From Flavobacterium johnsoniae (lineage in GTDB: Bacteria > Bacteroidota > Bacteroidia > Flavobacteriales > Flavobacteriaceae), in assembly GCF_030388325.1 (NCBI RefSeq), contig NZ_CP103794.1, positions 2,542,001 through 2,606,000 of the forward strand: 64,000 bases of DNA, written 5' to 3'. The position numbers and the translations under genes are program-made. Shown here one piece after another: positions 1-10,044 of the stretch (position 1 is its first letter; each line of letters starts with the position of its first letter). Under the pieces are notes generated by a model. That model was given only the letters and a program-made list of their open reading frames with translations, had not been told where the DNA came from and did not search any database.

Positions 1-501
1 TTCGTTATATTTTACAACATCAAAATAAACAGAACCGTTGGCTTCGTATCCAATTCCGGTTGCTATAATTTTTTTGATAATCTCAATTTGCTCGATAATA
101 TGTCCGGTTGCAGTTGGCTCGATACTAGGCGGTAAGAAATTGAAAGATTTTAAAATATCATGAAAATCTACCGTATAGCGCTGAACAACCTCCATTGGTT
201 CTAACTGCTCTAAACGTGCTTTTTTTGCAATTTTATCTTCACCTTCATCAACATCATCCACAATATGTCCAACGTCGGTAATATTTCTAACATAGCGAAC
301 TTTATAATCTAAATGAAGAAAATATCTGAAAATTACGTCAAAAGACATAAAAGTTCTCACATTTCCTAAGTGAACATTACTATATACTGTAGGTCCACAA
401 ACATACATTCCAACGTTTCCTTCATGGATTGGTTTGAAATCTTCTTTTTCACCCGAAAGTGAATTGTATATTTTTAGAGGTTGACTATTATATAGTGGCA
501 T
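1..501 (-). CDS. cysS: Cysteinyl-tRNA synthetase, N-terminal part (runs off the window)
   Basis: Charges tRNA-Cys with cysteine in the cytoplasm (class I aminoacyl-tRNA synthetase). The 167 visible residues start [20 protein letters not shown] and contain [13 protein letters not shown], which holds the first zinc-binding cysteine and the HIGH-type signature [24 protein letters not shown], typical of CysRS, follows. The ATG at 499-501 matches the family N-terminus. The C-terminal two thirds, including the KMSKS loop, lie beyond position 1, so the gene is cut by the window edge and is not a broken gene. The next gene upstream is folE, about 105 bases away on the same strand. Confidence 0.95.
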   Translation of the reverse strand, partial: MPLYNSQPLKIYNSLSGEKEDFKPIHEGNVGMYVCGPTVYSNVHLGNVRTFMSFDVIFRYFLHLDYKVRYVRNITDVGHIVDDVDEGEDKIAKKARLEQLEPMEVVQRYTVDFHDILKSFNFLPPSIEPTATGHIIEQIEIIKKIIATGIGYEANGSVYFDVVKYNE

Positions 502-607
502 ATTGTTTTTTACTTTTTAACCGTTTTGATCGTTGATTTTTTTATTCCTTGATTATTTAATCATTTATTTGTTTTCGATTAAACAAATTAACGATTCACT
601 GATTAAA

Positions 608-1279
608 CTAAAACTGTGTTTCTAATTTAATGTAATCTAAGAATTCTCTTTTAGTTTGAGGATCTTTGAATTTTCCACCAAATTCAGACGTTACTGTGCT
701 GCTTTCGATATCTTTAATTCCGCGAGAATTTACACAAAGGTGTTTTGCATCGATAACGCAAGCAACATCTTCTGTTCCTAAAGCTTTTTGAAGTTCCTGA
801 ACAATCTGCATAGTTAAACGCTCCTGAACCTGAGGTCTTTTTGCGTAGTATTCTACAATTCTGTTCATTTTTGATAAACCAATAACGCGTCCGCTTGAGA
901 TATAAGCCACGTGAGCACGTCCGATAATTGGCAGTAAATGGTGTTCGCAAGTAGAATAAACCGTAATGTTTTTCTCTACAAGCATTTCGCCATATTTGTA
1001 ATTATTATCAAAAGTAGAAGCTTTTGGCTGTTTTGCTGGGTTAAGACCGCCAAAAATTTCTTTTACAAACATTTTTGCAACTCGGTTTGGAGTACCTTTA
1101 ATGCTGTCGTCTGTCAAATCCATTCCAAGAGTTTGTAGAATGCTTTCAACATCTTTTTTAATTTTTTCTATTTTTTCTTCATCAGTTATATCAAAAGCAT
1201 CCGCTCTTAAAGGGTTCTTTGCGTTACTGCTGAAATGATTATCTCCTATTTCGTCTAAAAATTCTTCGTTGTTTATCAT
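608..1279 (-). CDS. folE: GTP cyclohydrolase I
   Basis: Converts GTP to 7,8-dihydroneopterin triphosphate, the first step of tetrahydrofolate and pterin synthesis. The protein is 223 residues, normal for the family. The zinc ligands are visible as Cys111 and His114 in STCEHHLLP and Cys182 in KHLCVNSRGIKD. SKMNRIVEYYAKRPQVQERL (136-155) is the usual substrate-binding stretch. The ATG at 1277-1279 gives a 30-residue non-conserved lead before the domain, as is common in flavobacterial FolE. It sits between cysS and an aminotransferase on the same strand. A terminator-like hairpin at 1427-1460 separates it from the aminotransferase, so it probably has its own promoter. Confidence 0.97.
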   Translation of the reverse strand: MINNEEFLDEIGDNHFSSNAKNPLRADAFDITDEEKIEKIKKDVESILQTLGMDLTDDSIKGTPNRVAKMFVKEIFGGLNPAKQPKASTFDNNYKYGEMLVEKNITVYSTCEHHLLPIIGRAHVAYISSGRVIGLSKMNRIVEYYAKRPQVQERLTMQIVQELQKALGTEDVACVIDAKHLCVNSRGIKDIESSTVTSEFGGKFKDPQTKREFLDYIKLETQF

Positions 1280-1426
1280 TAAAAACTACTATTAGTATAT
1301 GTATTCCTTTTTAAGGCGGTAAAGATAATTAATAAATAGGAAACCTTTTCTATCGTTTTTAGGATTTAATTGCTCCTTTTTGAAGATAATTTAATTTCGC
1401 TATTTAGATTATGCTTTTTTAAAACA

Positions 1427-1462
1427 AAAAAGGCAATAACGAAATAGTTATTACCTTTTTTA
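1427..1462 (-). terminator. Terminator after the aminotransferase gene
   Basis: An imperfect inverted repeat (AAAAGGCAATAAC and GTTATTACCTTTTT around a six-base loop) lies 20 bases past the aminotransferase stop. It ends in a T run on the minus strand. Confidence 0.7.
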
Positions 1463-1481
1463 ATTTTATTTAATCAATTGA

Positions 1482-2678
1482 TTATCTGTTGTTATAAACC
1501 AACAAAGCTTCTTTTAAAATGTTTACGGCTGTAATCAAATCTTTTTTGTTCAATACATAAGCAATACGAACCTGATTTAATCCCATTCCTGGAGTTGAAT
1601 AAAAGCCTTTTGCGGGAGCAATCATGACAGTTTCACCATTTAAATCATAACTTTCTAAAAGCCATTGCGCAAAATCGTCTGAATTTTCTATTGGCAATTC
1701 TGCAATGCAATAAAAAGCTCCTTTTGGTTTTGTTACAATAACTCCATCGATTTTATTTAATTCGGCAATTAATGTATCACGACGTTCTTTATACTCTGAA
1801 ATTACTTCATCAAAATAGCTTTGAGGCGTATCAATTGCAGCTTCACAGGCAATTTGTTCGATTGTTGGCGGACTTAAACGTGCTTGAGCAAATTTCATTA
1901 CTGTTGCTAGAACTTCTTTATTTTTAGTCACTAAACAGCCAATTCTTGCGCCGCACATGCTGTAACGTTTTGATACAGAATCGACCATAATAACGTTTTG
2001 CTGTACATCTTCAAGATTCATTACAGAAAAATGAACATCATTTCCGTCATACAGAAATTCGCGATACACTTCGTCAGCAATTAAGTATAAATCATGTTTT
2101 TTGATTAAACTTGCTAATTGCTTAATCTCTGTTTCAGTATATAAATATCCAGTCGGATTTCCGGGATTGCAAATCAGAATGGCTTTTGTTTTTGGTGTTA
2201 TTAATCTTTCTACTTCTTCAATGCTTGGCAAAGCAAAAGCAGTTTCAATAGTAGAAACAAGAGGAACTACAGTTGCGCTCGTTGAAGATGCAAATGCATG
2301 ATAATTAGCATAAAATGGTTCTGGTATTATGATTTCGTCTCCAGGATCTGTAATTGTGGCCAGCGCAAAAAGTAAGGCTTCAGAACCACCTGTTGTAACA
2401 ATGATGTCTTCTGTGTTAACGTTTACGTTTTGACGCTGGTAAAAATGAGCTAATTTTTTTCTATAGCTTTCATATCCGGCAGACGGACTGTATTCTATAA
2501 GAGTTAAATCAATATTTTTTACCGCCTCGATGGCCACTTCGGGTGTCTTGATATCCGGTTGACCAATGTTTAAGTGATACACTTTGTGTCCTTTTTTCTT
2601 TGCTAAATCTGCAAAAGGAGCCAGCTTGCGTATCGGAGATTCAGGCATGTTTTTGCCTTTGTGTGAAATTGTTGGCAT
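1482..2678 (-). CDS. Pyridoxal-phosphate aminotransferase, class I (aspartate aminotransferase-like)
   Basis: A 398-residue fold-type I aminotransferase that moves amino groups between an amino acid and a 2-oxo acid in the cytoplasm. Visible signatures are the N-terminal NIGQPDIKTP (37-46), the NPGNPTG loop (171-177), ADEVYREF (201-208) and the cofactor lysine Lys237 in DSVSKRYSMCGARIG. NQVRIAYV near the C-terminus carries the arginine expected to bind the substrate carboxylate. The family is broad (aspartate, aromatic and other substrates), so the exact substrate cannot be read from sequence. The first ATG at 2676-2678 is used; Met11 is an alternative start. Confidence 0.9.
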   Translation of the reverse strand: MPTISHKGKNMPESPIRKLAPFADLAKKKGHKVYHLNIGQPDIKTPEVAIEAVKNIDLTLIEYSPSAGYESYRKKLAHFYQRQNVNVNTEDIIVTTGGSEALLFALATITDPGDEIIIPEPFYANYHAFASSTSATVVPLVSTIETAFALPSIEEVERLITPKTKAILICNPGNPTGYLYTETEIKQLASLIKKHDLYLIADEVYREFLYDGNDVHFSVMNLEDVQQNVIMVDSVSKRYSMCGARIGCLVTKNKEVLATVMKFAQARLSPPTIEQIACEAAIDTPQSYFDEVISEYKERRDTLIAELNKIDGVIVTKPKGAFYCIAELPIENSDDFAQWLLESYDLNGETVMIAPAKGFYSTPGMGLNQVRIAYVLNKKDLITAVNILKEALLVYNNR

Positions 2679-2801
2679 GAGTACAAATTATTGAAGTGCA
2701 AATTTGCATTTTTTTTTCGAATTTAACGTAAACAATATAGGTACTTGCAAAAATGTAACAATAATAAATATATTTAGTAATTTTATAATAAAAAATTGTC
2801 A

Positions 2802-4124
2802 ATGAAAAAATATATAGTATTGTTTTTTGGGGTATTCTTACCTTTTGCGCTTTTTGGGCAAAGCGCTTTTTTGATGGAGAACAATGCGACAAAAACCACA
2901 ATTCCTTTTAAACTAATTAATAATCTGATTTTTATTCCGATAAAAGTAAACGGAGTAGAACTTAATTTTCTGCTAGATTCTGGTGTTGAGGAAACAATTC
3001 TGTTTAGTATGGAGGATAAACAGGAAGTTAGTTTTAATAATGTTGAAAAAATCAAACTTCGGGGTTTAGGAAGCGAAGAGGAAATTGAAGGTCTGAAATC
3101 GACTAAAAATGTTTTAGAAACTCATGGTTTAAAGTCGGATGACCATATGGTTTATATTATTTTGGATCAAAGTTTCAATTTGTCTTCGCATATCGGAATT
3201 CCTGTAAATGGAATTATTGGACATAAATTTTTTAAAAATAATTTGGTAGAAATCAATTACCAAAAAAAGAAAATTGTTGTTCATTCTAAAAACACTAAGT
3301 TTCAAGAAAAATTGGATAAAAAATTTAAATTAATTCCGATAACTATTGAAAGATCTAAACCTTATATATTAACCGTTGCAACTGTCAATAACCAAAAAAT
3401 TGAAGCAAAACTGTTAATTGATATTGGTAATAGTGATGCTTTCTGGATTTTTGAAAATGATAAAATTAAACTTCCAAGCAAGAATTTTCCTGATTTTTTA
3501 GGAAAGGGATTTAGCGGTGATATTGAAGGGCATCGTGCTAAAATAGATCAGTTTTCGATTGATGAATTTGATTTTAAAAAACCAATTGTTTCTTTTCCTG
3601 ATTCACTTTCAATTCGAAATGTAAAAATGGTTCCAGGACGTATCGGTTCGTTGGGTGGAGAAATACTCAAAAGATTTACTGTTGTTTTAGATTATAAGGA
3701 TAAAAAACTCTATTTAAAGAAAAACAACAAATTTGGCGAACCTTTTACTTATAACAAAAGCGGAATTTCTGTTCAGCATAACGGACTCCAATGGGTTCAA
3801 GAAACTGTGCATATGGAAACCGTTAGAGTGGTTAATACACCTGATGAGTTTCAGGGGGGTAAAGACAGTAATAATTTTAAATACAAATTTGCCCTAAAAC
3901 CGATTTATGAAATTGTCAATGTGCGTAGAAATTCTGCTGCCGAAAAATGCGGATTACGCAAAGGTGATATTATAGTAAGTATTAATAGAATTCAACCCTA
4001 TAAATACAGCTTGCAGCAAATAAATAATCTTTTAAAGTCAGAGGAAGATATTTGGGTTAACATGGAAGTTGAAAGAAATAGTGTAGTCTTAAAATTTAGA
4101 TTTAAACTTGAAGATGAGCTTTAA
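2802..4124 (+). CDS. Secreted retropepsin-like aspartyl protease with C-terminal PDZ domain
   Basis: A 440-residue exported protein. Residues 1-20 form a signal peptide (MKKYIVLFFGVFLPFALFGQ). Two pepsin-like half-domains follow: the first has LDSG with Asp59, the second a degenerate LLIDIGNSD. A PDZ domain near the C-terminus (IVNVRRNSAAEKCGLRKGDI) probably binds peptide ends. Such retropepsin-PDZ proteins are common and poorly studied in Bacteroidota; a periplasmic or surface protease role is inferred from domain content. The ATG at 2802 directly precedes the signal peptide. It diverges from the aminotransferase gene upstream. Serine in place of the usual threonine after the first catalytic aspartate is tolerated in this group. 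Confidence 0.8.
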   Translation: MKKYIVLFFGVFLPFALFGQSAFLMENNATKTTIPFKLINNLIFIPIKVNGVELNFLLDSGVEETILFSMEDKQEVSFNNVEKIKLRGLGSEEEIEGLKSTKNVLETHGLKSDDHMVYIILDQSFNLSSHIGIPVNGIIGHKFFKNNLVEINYQKKKIVVHSKNTKFQEKLDKKFKLIPITIERSKPYILTVATVNNQKIEAKLLIDIGNSDAFWIFENDKIKLPSKNFPDFLGKGFSGDIEGHRAKIDQFSIDEFDFKKPIVSFPDSLSIRNVKMVPGRIGSLGGEILKRFTVVLDYKDKKLYLKKNNKFGEPFTYNKSGISVQHNGLQWVQETVHMETVRVVNTPDEFQGGKDSNNFKYKFALKPIYEIVNVRRNSAAEKCGLRKGDIIVSINRIQPYKYSLQQINNLLKSEEDIWVNMEVERNSVVLKFRFKLEDEL

Positions 4125-4248
4125 ATAGATATTTTAATATATACTTATTGCAATAACACTATTGAGGGTATATTTTTTTGTGAAAAAATGTTTGTTAAAA
4201 TCGTGTCTATCTTTAGATATTTTAGTATGTTTAACGAAAATTTAATCT

Positions 4249-6882
4249 ATGGCAAAAAACTACATTAATTTATTAAGGTTTGTAATACTTTTTATTTTTT
4301 TAAACTTTTATTCTTCAAAAATTAATGCTCAATGCGCAGGTACAAATGGACAAAAAATAATTTGTGATATTGAGAATCCTGCTAACGAGTCTTTATCTTT
4401 ATTTTCATTATTAGGAGGCTCTCCAGTTCCAGGCGGAACTTGGTCTGATAATAATAATTTGAAAGGTTTAGATCCTGCAACTGGTATTTTACACCCTCAA
4501 CTTATTACTAAAGGAGGTGTTTACGAGTATACTTATACAGCTCCAAATACTGCAGGATGTACAAACAATAAAGCTGTCGTAACCATTACTATTGGTGCAT
4601 TTCAAGGTGTTGGTTCTCAGGCAACTGTTTGTAACGATAGTAATTATTTTAATCTTTTTACAGCATTTGACAGTAATTCGATGGGGCCACATTCAAATGG
4701 ACAATGGACAAATAGCGAAGGAAAAGTTGTGCCGCAATCTATTTATATAGGTGATATAGATAAAAAAACTACGCTACAATTTACATATACAGTGCCGCCC
4801 GTATTAGAATGTTCGCCAGCATCAAAATCTACAACAGTCTTAGTAACAGTTTTAAGAGCTCCTAAACCAGGTGAACCAGAACATTTAAGATTGTGTGGGA
4901 CAACAGATTTAGCTGGATATACCAATTTAAATTTGAATGACCGACTTGAGGGTGAAGATGGTGGAGGTATTTGGACTGGACCTGGAATTACGTCAAACAC
5001 AGATCATAATGTTAACCTTCAGGAATTATTTGATACTTCTGGCCCTGGAGAATACACCTTTAGATATACTGTTTTAGCTGTTCCTGATAATTATATTTGT
5101 AACAATAAGAGTAGCGACGTAATAGTGACTTTAGAAAAAAGACTTGATTTTACAGGCGCAAAAATTGTTGTTGAGAAAGATATTTGTGAATCTGATATTG
5201 CTACCGCAACTTATTCTGCAAAAATTACACAAGGACCAGATAGTATTCCTAACGGTCAATACGTTGTTAATTTTGATGTTACTGGAGCAAGTTCTGGATC
5301 TGGTTATGCAATAGCAGATTTTATAAATGGACAACTTAACTTTCCGATAAATTCGTCATATTTTCAGCGAGTAGGAAGTTACACTGTAAAGGTGACAAAT
5401 ATTTCTCCAAACTTTGGTTTGAATTTATGTACAAATATCTTTAATCCATTTTCAACAGTTTTAACTGTGCACCCATTGCCAAGATTAAACGGAGCTATAC
5501 TTACATCAACACCAACTTGTCAGAATAAACCGGGATTGATGCAATTAAATGCGCCTCAATTACTTGATGGAGATTATCGTATTACTTATAATATAAATGG
5601 AGACAATATAGCAACAGGAGAAACTGCTATTTTAAAAGCGGTAGGAGGGAAAGCAACTTTTGAAATTCCCGGTAGCTTGAATGTAAAGAGTGGCTTATCA
5701 GTCATTATAATTTTGAATATTGTAAACATTACCTACCCAACTCCGCAATGTGCAAGTCCCGCTAATGTGGCTGGAAATTTAACTATAAACCCGCTTCCAA
5801 ATGCTACGACTGTTAGTGTTGTTGCTAATAATTATTGTTTGAATGAACCAGTCCCTGTCGCTATTTCGGGATTAGGAAATTTAACCAATGCAAAAATTTC
5901 ATATCAGCTTTCAGATAGTAATGTTTCTACTGTTCAAACGATTACTCAAGCAGTAACAAACGGAAGAATAGATTTTGTAATTCCAGCGACAATGCTTCCG
6001 AATATTGGCAGTACCAAGATTACATTATTAAATCTAACTAATACAGTAACGACCTGCGATATTAATTTAGTTAATGTAGCAGATGATTTTGTAATATATC
6101 CGCTTCCTGCTGCTCCAAATGTAGACAATCAGCAATTCTGTAAAGTAGATGAGACTACAATCGCTAATCTAGAACCAATAGGAGCTCAATACAAATGGTA
6201 TAATTCTCCAACATCAACAACGCCTCTTGCGAGTACTTTATTATTGCAAAATGGTAATTATTATGTAAGGGAAACTTCTGCGAATGGCTGTAATTCAGAA
6301 GCTTCTGTGGTTGCTGTTATAATAAACGATTCTCCAGTTCCGGTTTTAAATTCAGATGGACAAAATTTCTGTGGCTTAAAAAATCCAACTATAGCTGATT
6401 TATCAAATAATACAAATGTGCCATCAACAGTAGTTTGGTATGATGCTCCAAATGATGGGAATTTATTATCTGCTTCAACTCGTTTAACCGAACAAGGCAG
6501 ATATTACGGATTCAATTTTCCAGATACAGGTTGTTTTTCTTCAGGATATATTGAAGTTACTGTAACGCTAACATCTTGTGATGATGTACCAAACGACTTT
6601 TTTGTGCCCGATGGTTTTTCTCCAAACGGAGATGGTACAAACGATTCATTTGTAATTAAGGATATTGAATTTTTATACCCTGATTATACTCTTGAAATTT
6701 ATAACAGATATGGAATCGAAATGTATAAAGGAGATAAAAATAAACTAGCGTGGGATGGGAAAAATTACGAAAAGAGCGGTATAGCAGGCGGAATTGCACC
6801 CAACGGAGTTTATTTTTATGTACTGCATTTCAATAAAGGCAACAAAAAGCCGCAGCAAGGCCGTCTTTATTTAAATCGATAA
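4249..6882 (+). CDS. Large surface protein with Ig-like repeats and a T9SS type B C-terminal domain
   Basis: 877 residues with a signal peptide (about 1-27, ending INAQ). Repeated beta-sandwich segments with recurrent cysteines and linkers such as FTYTVPP, VTVLRAP and LTVHPLP follow. The last roughly 90 residues are the gliding-motility-associated type B sorting domain: VPDGFSPNGDGTND, then LEIYNRYGIEMYKG, WDGK and PNGVYFYVLHF. This domain targets cargo to the type IX secretion system. The protein is probably exported to the cell surface as an adhesin-like filament or scaffold; binding partners cannot be read from sequence. The PorP/SprF gene starts 32 bases downstream and the OmpA gene follows, the usual three-gene layout for T9SS type B cargo. 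Confidence 0.88.
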   Translation: MAKNYINLLRFVILFIFLNFYSSKINAQCAGTNGQKIICDIENPANESLSLFSLLGGSPVPGGTWSDNNNLKGLDPATGILHPQLITKGGVYEYTYTAPNTAGCTNNKAVVTITIGAFQGVGSQATVCNDSNYFNLFTAFDSNSMGPHSNGQWTNSEGKVVPQSIYIGDIDKKTTLQFTYTVPPVLECSPASKSTTVLVTVLRAPKPGEPEHLRLCGTTDLAGYTNLNLNDRLEGEDGGGIWTGPGITSNTDHNVNLQELFDTSGPGEYTFRYTVLAVPDNYICNNKSSDVIVTLEKRLDFTGAKIVVEKDICESDIATATYSAKITQGPDSIPNGQYVVNFDVTGASSGSGYAIADFINGQLNFPINSSYFQRVGSYTVKVTNISPNFGLNLCTNIFNPFSTVLTVHPLPRLNGAILTSTPTCQNKPGLMQLNAPQLLDGDYRITYNINGDNIATGETAILKAVGGKATFEIPGSLNVKSGLSVIIILNIVNITYPTPQCASPANVAGNLTINPLPNATTVSVVANNYCLNEPVPVAISGLGNLTNAKISYQLSDSNVSTVQTITQAVTNGRIDFVIPATMLPNIGSTKITLLNLTNTVTTCDINLVNVADDFVIYPLPAAPNVDNQQFCKVDETTIANLEPIGAQYKWYNSPTSTTPLASTLLLQNGNYYVRETSANGCNSEASVVAVIINDSPVPVLNSDGQNFCGLKNPTIADLSNNTNVPSTVVWYDAPNDGNLLSASTRLTEQGRYYGFNFPDTGCFSSGYIEVTVTLTSCDDVPNDFFVPDGFSPNGDGTNDSFVIKDIEFLYPDYTLEIYNRYGIEMYKGDKNKLAWDGKNYEKSGIAGGIAPNGVYFYVLHFNKGNKKPQQGRLYLNR

Positions 6883-6914
6883 TTCTCTTTTATATTTTTA
6901 ATATAATTTCCAAA

Positions 6915-7841
6915 ATGAAAAAAATACTACTCTTTATAAATTTCCTTTTCTGTTTGTCGGTTTCTGCGCAGCAAGATCCAGAATATACTCATTATATGTA
7001 TAATATGAGCGTTGTCAATCCTGCGTATGCAACTGGAGTTCCTGCCATGATGAATTTCGGAGGACTATATAGAACACAATGGGTTGGAGCATACGGAGCT
7101 CCTAAAACATTCACATTTTTCGGTCACACTGCTATTACAGATAAAATAGAAGCAGGAATCTCATTTGTTTCAGATGATATTGGTGATGGAGCTAAAAAAG
7201 AAAACAACGTTTATGCAGATTTTGCATATGTTTTAAAATTAAGCAATAAAGATAAACTGTCATTAGGATTGAAAGCTGGATTTTCGTCTATGCAAAGCAA
7301 TTTTAACGGATTTCGTTTTACAGATCCTCAAACCGATTATGCTTTTTCAGAAAACATAAACGCTACAAAACCTAATATTGGAGTTGGAGCCTATTATTTT
7401 AGAGATAATCTTTATGTTGGATTATCTGTTCCGAATCTTTTAAAATCAAAATATATTGAAGAAAAATCAGGTGTCAATGCTTTTGGTTCTGAAGAAATAC
7501 ATACTTTTTTAACAGCAGGATATGTTTTTCAGCTTAATGATATGTTGAAACTGAAACCTGCATTTATGTCCAAATTTGTCAAAGGTTCTCCAATCACTTT
7601 AGATGTTACAGCAAACGTATTGTATAATGAAAAATTTGAATTTGGTGCCGCATATAGAATTGACGATTCTGTAAGTGCATTGTTTAATATTAATGTAACA
7701 CCAACTCTAAGAGTGGGTTATGCTTACGATTATACACTTACAAACTTTGGACAGTTTAATTCGGGAACACACGAAATTATGCTGTTATTCGATTTAGACT
7801 TGTTAGGAAAAGGATTTGATAAATCACCAAGATTCTTCTAA
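6915..7841 (+). CDS. PorP/SprF-family outer-membrane protein
   Basis: 308 residues with a signal peptide ending SVSAQ and the family opening QQDPEYTHYMYNMSVVNPAYA. A beta-barrel-like body follows, ending MLLFDLDLLGKG. PorP/SprF proteins sit in the outer membrane and are needed for secretion or anchoring of specific T9SS type B cargo; SprF of Flavobacterium johnsoniae serves the adhesin SprB. The stop at 7839-7841 lies one base before the next ATG, so it is translationally close-coupled to the OmpA gene. The gene just upstream is the likely cargo. This is probably one of several PorP paralogues in the genome rather than the core copy. Confidence 0.9.
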   Translation: MKKILLFINFLFCLSVSAQQDPEYTHYMYNMSVVNPAYATGVPAMMNFGGLYRTQWVGAYGAPKTFTFFGHTAITDKIEAGISFVSDDIGDGAKKENNVYADFAYVLKLSNKDKLSLGLKAGFSSMQSNFNGFRFTDPQTDYAFSENINATKPNIGVGAYYFRDNLYVGLSVPNLLKSKYIEEKSGVNAFGSEEIHTFLTAGYVFQLNDMLKLKPAFMSKFVKGSPITLDVTANVLYNEKFEFGAAYRIDDSVSALFNINVTPTLRVGYAYDYTLTNFGQFNSGTHEIMLLFDLDLLGKGFDKSPRFF

Positions 7842-7842
7842 G

Positions 7843-9981
7843 ATGAAAAATATGAAAAAACTACTTGTTATTATATTCGTATTTTCAATACAGTTTATAA
7901 ACGCTCAAGATCAGGAATTGATTAGAGCAAAGAAATTTTTTGATAGAACATATTATAGTGAAGCTATTGTTTTATATCAAAAATTAGCAGACGAAAGACC
8001 TTCGCAAGAAGTGATTAAGAATTTAGCCGATTCCTATTTTTATACAAATGATTTGGTTAAAGCACAACGCTATTACAGATTATTGGTAAAGAATTACAAT
8101 AAGGATTTAAATAGAGAATACTATTTCAGATATGCTCAGACCTTAAAAGCAACGAACAGCGTTGAAGACGCAAATAATAATTTAAAGGAATATTATGCGT
8201 TATCTGGAAATCCTGATGATGTTGTAAATTTTGAAAAAAGCTTAAAAACATTAGAAAATGTTTCGGCAATAGGAAAACGTTTTGAGATTAAAAATCTTGC
8301 TATAAATACACCAAATTCAGAATTTGGAGCGGTAAAATACAACGATAATTTAGTCTTCGCGGGTGTAAAATTAAAACCTGGAATATTGGATAAAAAGTTC
8401 AAATGGGATAATGAAACCTATTTGAATTTAGTTTCTATTCCATTAAAAAATATAAATTCAGCAGATTCTACTGTGCAGTATTTTGCAAAAGAATTAAAAA
8501 CTGGAATGCACGAATCGAATGCTGTTTTTACAAAAGATGGCAAAACAATTTATTTTACCAGAAATAATTCTAAAAACGGAAAGAAGAAGAAAGATGAAAA
8601 GAAAATATCAAATCTTCAAATCTTTAAAGCAGAATTGGTAAACGGAAAATGGACGAATATAACGTCACTTCCGTTCAATAGTCCGAATTATTCGGTAGAA
8701 CATCCAGCGTTAAGCGCAGATGAAAAAGTATTGTATTTCGCTTCGGATATGCCAGGTTCTTTAGGCTCTTTTGATATTTATTCGGTTAATATCAATAAAG
8801 GCGCATTTGATACTCCGAAAAATTTAGGTCCGAATGTGAATACAGCTAAAAGAGAGCAATTTCCTTTCGCTTCTGCGGATAATAAACTTTATTTCTCATC
8901 AGAAGGACATTTGGGATACGGATCGTTAGACGTTTTTGTTTCTGAAATTACAGGTTCAGAATATGGAGAAGCCGTAAATATCGGATTGCCATTAAATTCA
9001 AATTTAGATGATTTTGCCTTTAATATTGATTCAAATACCAAAGAAGGATATTTTGCTTCGAATAGAGAAGGAGGAAAAGGCAGCGATGATATTTATCAAT
9101 TTAAAGAAATAAAAGATTTAATTGTTGAAGATTGTAAACAGTTTATTGCCGGAATTATTACCGATGTTGATACCAAATTGGCTTTAGAAAATGCAACTGT
9201 AATTTTGCAAGATTCAGAAAATAAAACTTTGAATACCATTACAACTTCTCCAGACGGAAAATTCAGTTTTACAGTTCCTTGCGAGGCTTCTTATAAGGTT
9301 AGTGCTTTCAAAGAAAATTATACTAATGCTTCTACAATTCTGACTTTGGATAAAACCAGAGATAAAAATAATGACGCTTCTCTAGCCTTAAAATCTTTAG
9401 AAGCCATTAAACAGGAAGAAAAGTTAATTGCTGAAAATAAGAGAAAGCAGGAAATTATTATAGAGGAAAATAATAAGAAGAAAGAAGCGCTTGCGGCAAT
9501 CGAATTGAAAGAAAAAGAGAAGAAAGCCAAAGAAGCCGCGATTGTTGCTGCTGAAGTTAAAAAGAAAGAAAAAGTACAAGAGATTTTAGCGCAAGAAAAA
9601 GATGTTGTAAAAGATAAAGACAGATTAATCATTAAAACTGATCCGATTTATTTTGACTACAATATGTGGTACATTCGTAAAGAATCGAAAGTGGTTTTAG
9701 GAAGAGTTGTCGAATTAATGAAGAAATATCCTGGAATGGTAATTGAAATTGGTTCGCATACCGATTCGAGAGGAAATGCAAAATTCAATGAAGATTTATC
9801 ACAAAAAAGAGCCAATTCGACAAGAGAATTTATCATCCAATCTGGAATCGATGCAAAAAGAGTTTCTGCAAAAGGATATGGAGAATCAGTGCCGATTATA
9901 AAATGTAAAACAGATCAAGCTTGTTCTGAAGAAGATCATGAATTGAACAGAAGATCTGAATTTGTAATTAAAAATTTATAA
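7843..9981 (+). CDS. OmpA-family protein with TPR, PD40 repeats and a carboxypeptidase-regulatory domain
   Basis: About 712 residues. In order: signal peptide ending FINAQ; TPR-like helices (FDRTYYSEAIVLYQKLADER); four WD40-like PD40 blades (KTIYFTRN, KVLYFASDMPGSLGSFDIYS, KLYFSSEGHLGYGSLDVF, GYFASNREGGKGSDDIY); a CarboxypepD_reg-like sandwich; a lysine/glutamate-rich coiled-coil linker; and a C-terminal OmpA domain with SHTDSRGNAKFNEDLSQKRA that binds peptidoglycan. It resembles PorE-like proteins that link T9SS outer-membrane parts to the cell wall. Two ATGs (7843 and 7852) precede the signal peptide; the first is used. It is the last gene of the T9SS operon. Confidence 0.9.
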   Translation: MKNMKKLLVIIFVFSIQFINAQDQELIRAKKFFDRTYYSEAIVLYQKLADERPSQEVIKNLADSYFYTNDLVKAQRYYRLLVKNYNKDLNREYYFRYAQTLKATNSVEDANNNLKEYYALSGNPDDVVNFEKSLKTLENVSAIGKRFEIKNLAINTPNSEFGAVKYNDNLVFAGVKLKPGILDKKFKWDNETYLNLVSIPLKNINSADSTVQYFAKELKTGMHESNAVFTKDGKTIYFTRNNSKNGKKKKDEKKISNLQIFKAELVNGKWTNITSLPFNSPNYSVEHPALSADEKVLYFASDMPGSLGSFDIYSVNINKGAFDTPKNLGPNVNTAKREQFPFASADNKLYFSSEGHLGYGSLDVFVSEITGSEYGEAVNIGLPLNSNLDDFAFNIDSNTKEGYFASNREGGKGSDDIYQFKEIKDLIVEDCKQFIAGIITDVDTKLALENATVILQDSENKTLNTITTSPDGKFSFTVPCEASYKVSAFKENYTNASTILTLDKTRDKNNDASLALKSLEAIKQEEKLIAENKRKQEIIIEENNKKKEALAAIELKEKEKKAKEAAIVAAEVKKKEKVQEILAQEKDVVKDKDRLIIKTDPIYFDYNMWYIRKESKVVLGRVVELMKKYPGMVIEIGSHTDSRGNAKFNEDLSQKRANSTREFIIQSGIDAKRVSAKGYGESVPIIKCKTDQACSEEDHELNRRSEFVIKNL

Positions 9982-10044
9982 AACAATAGTTAGAAAGAAA
10001 AACCTTTTTTATAATTTTATAGTATAACTGCGAAATAAAAAAAT

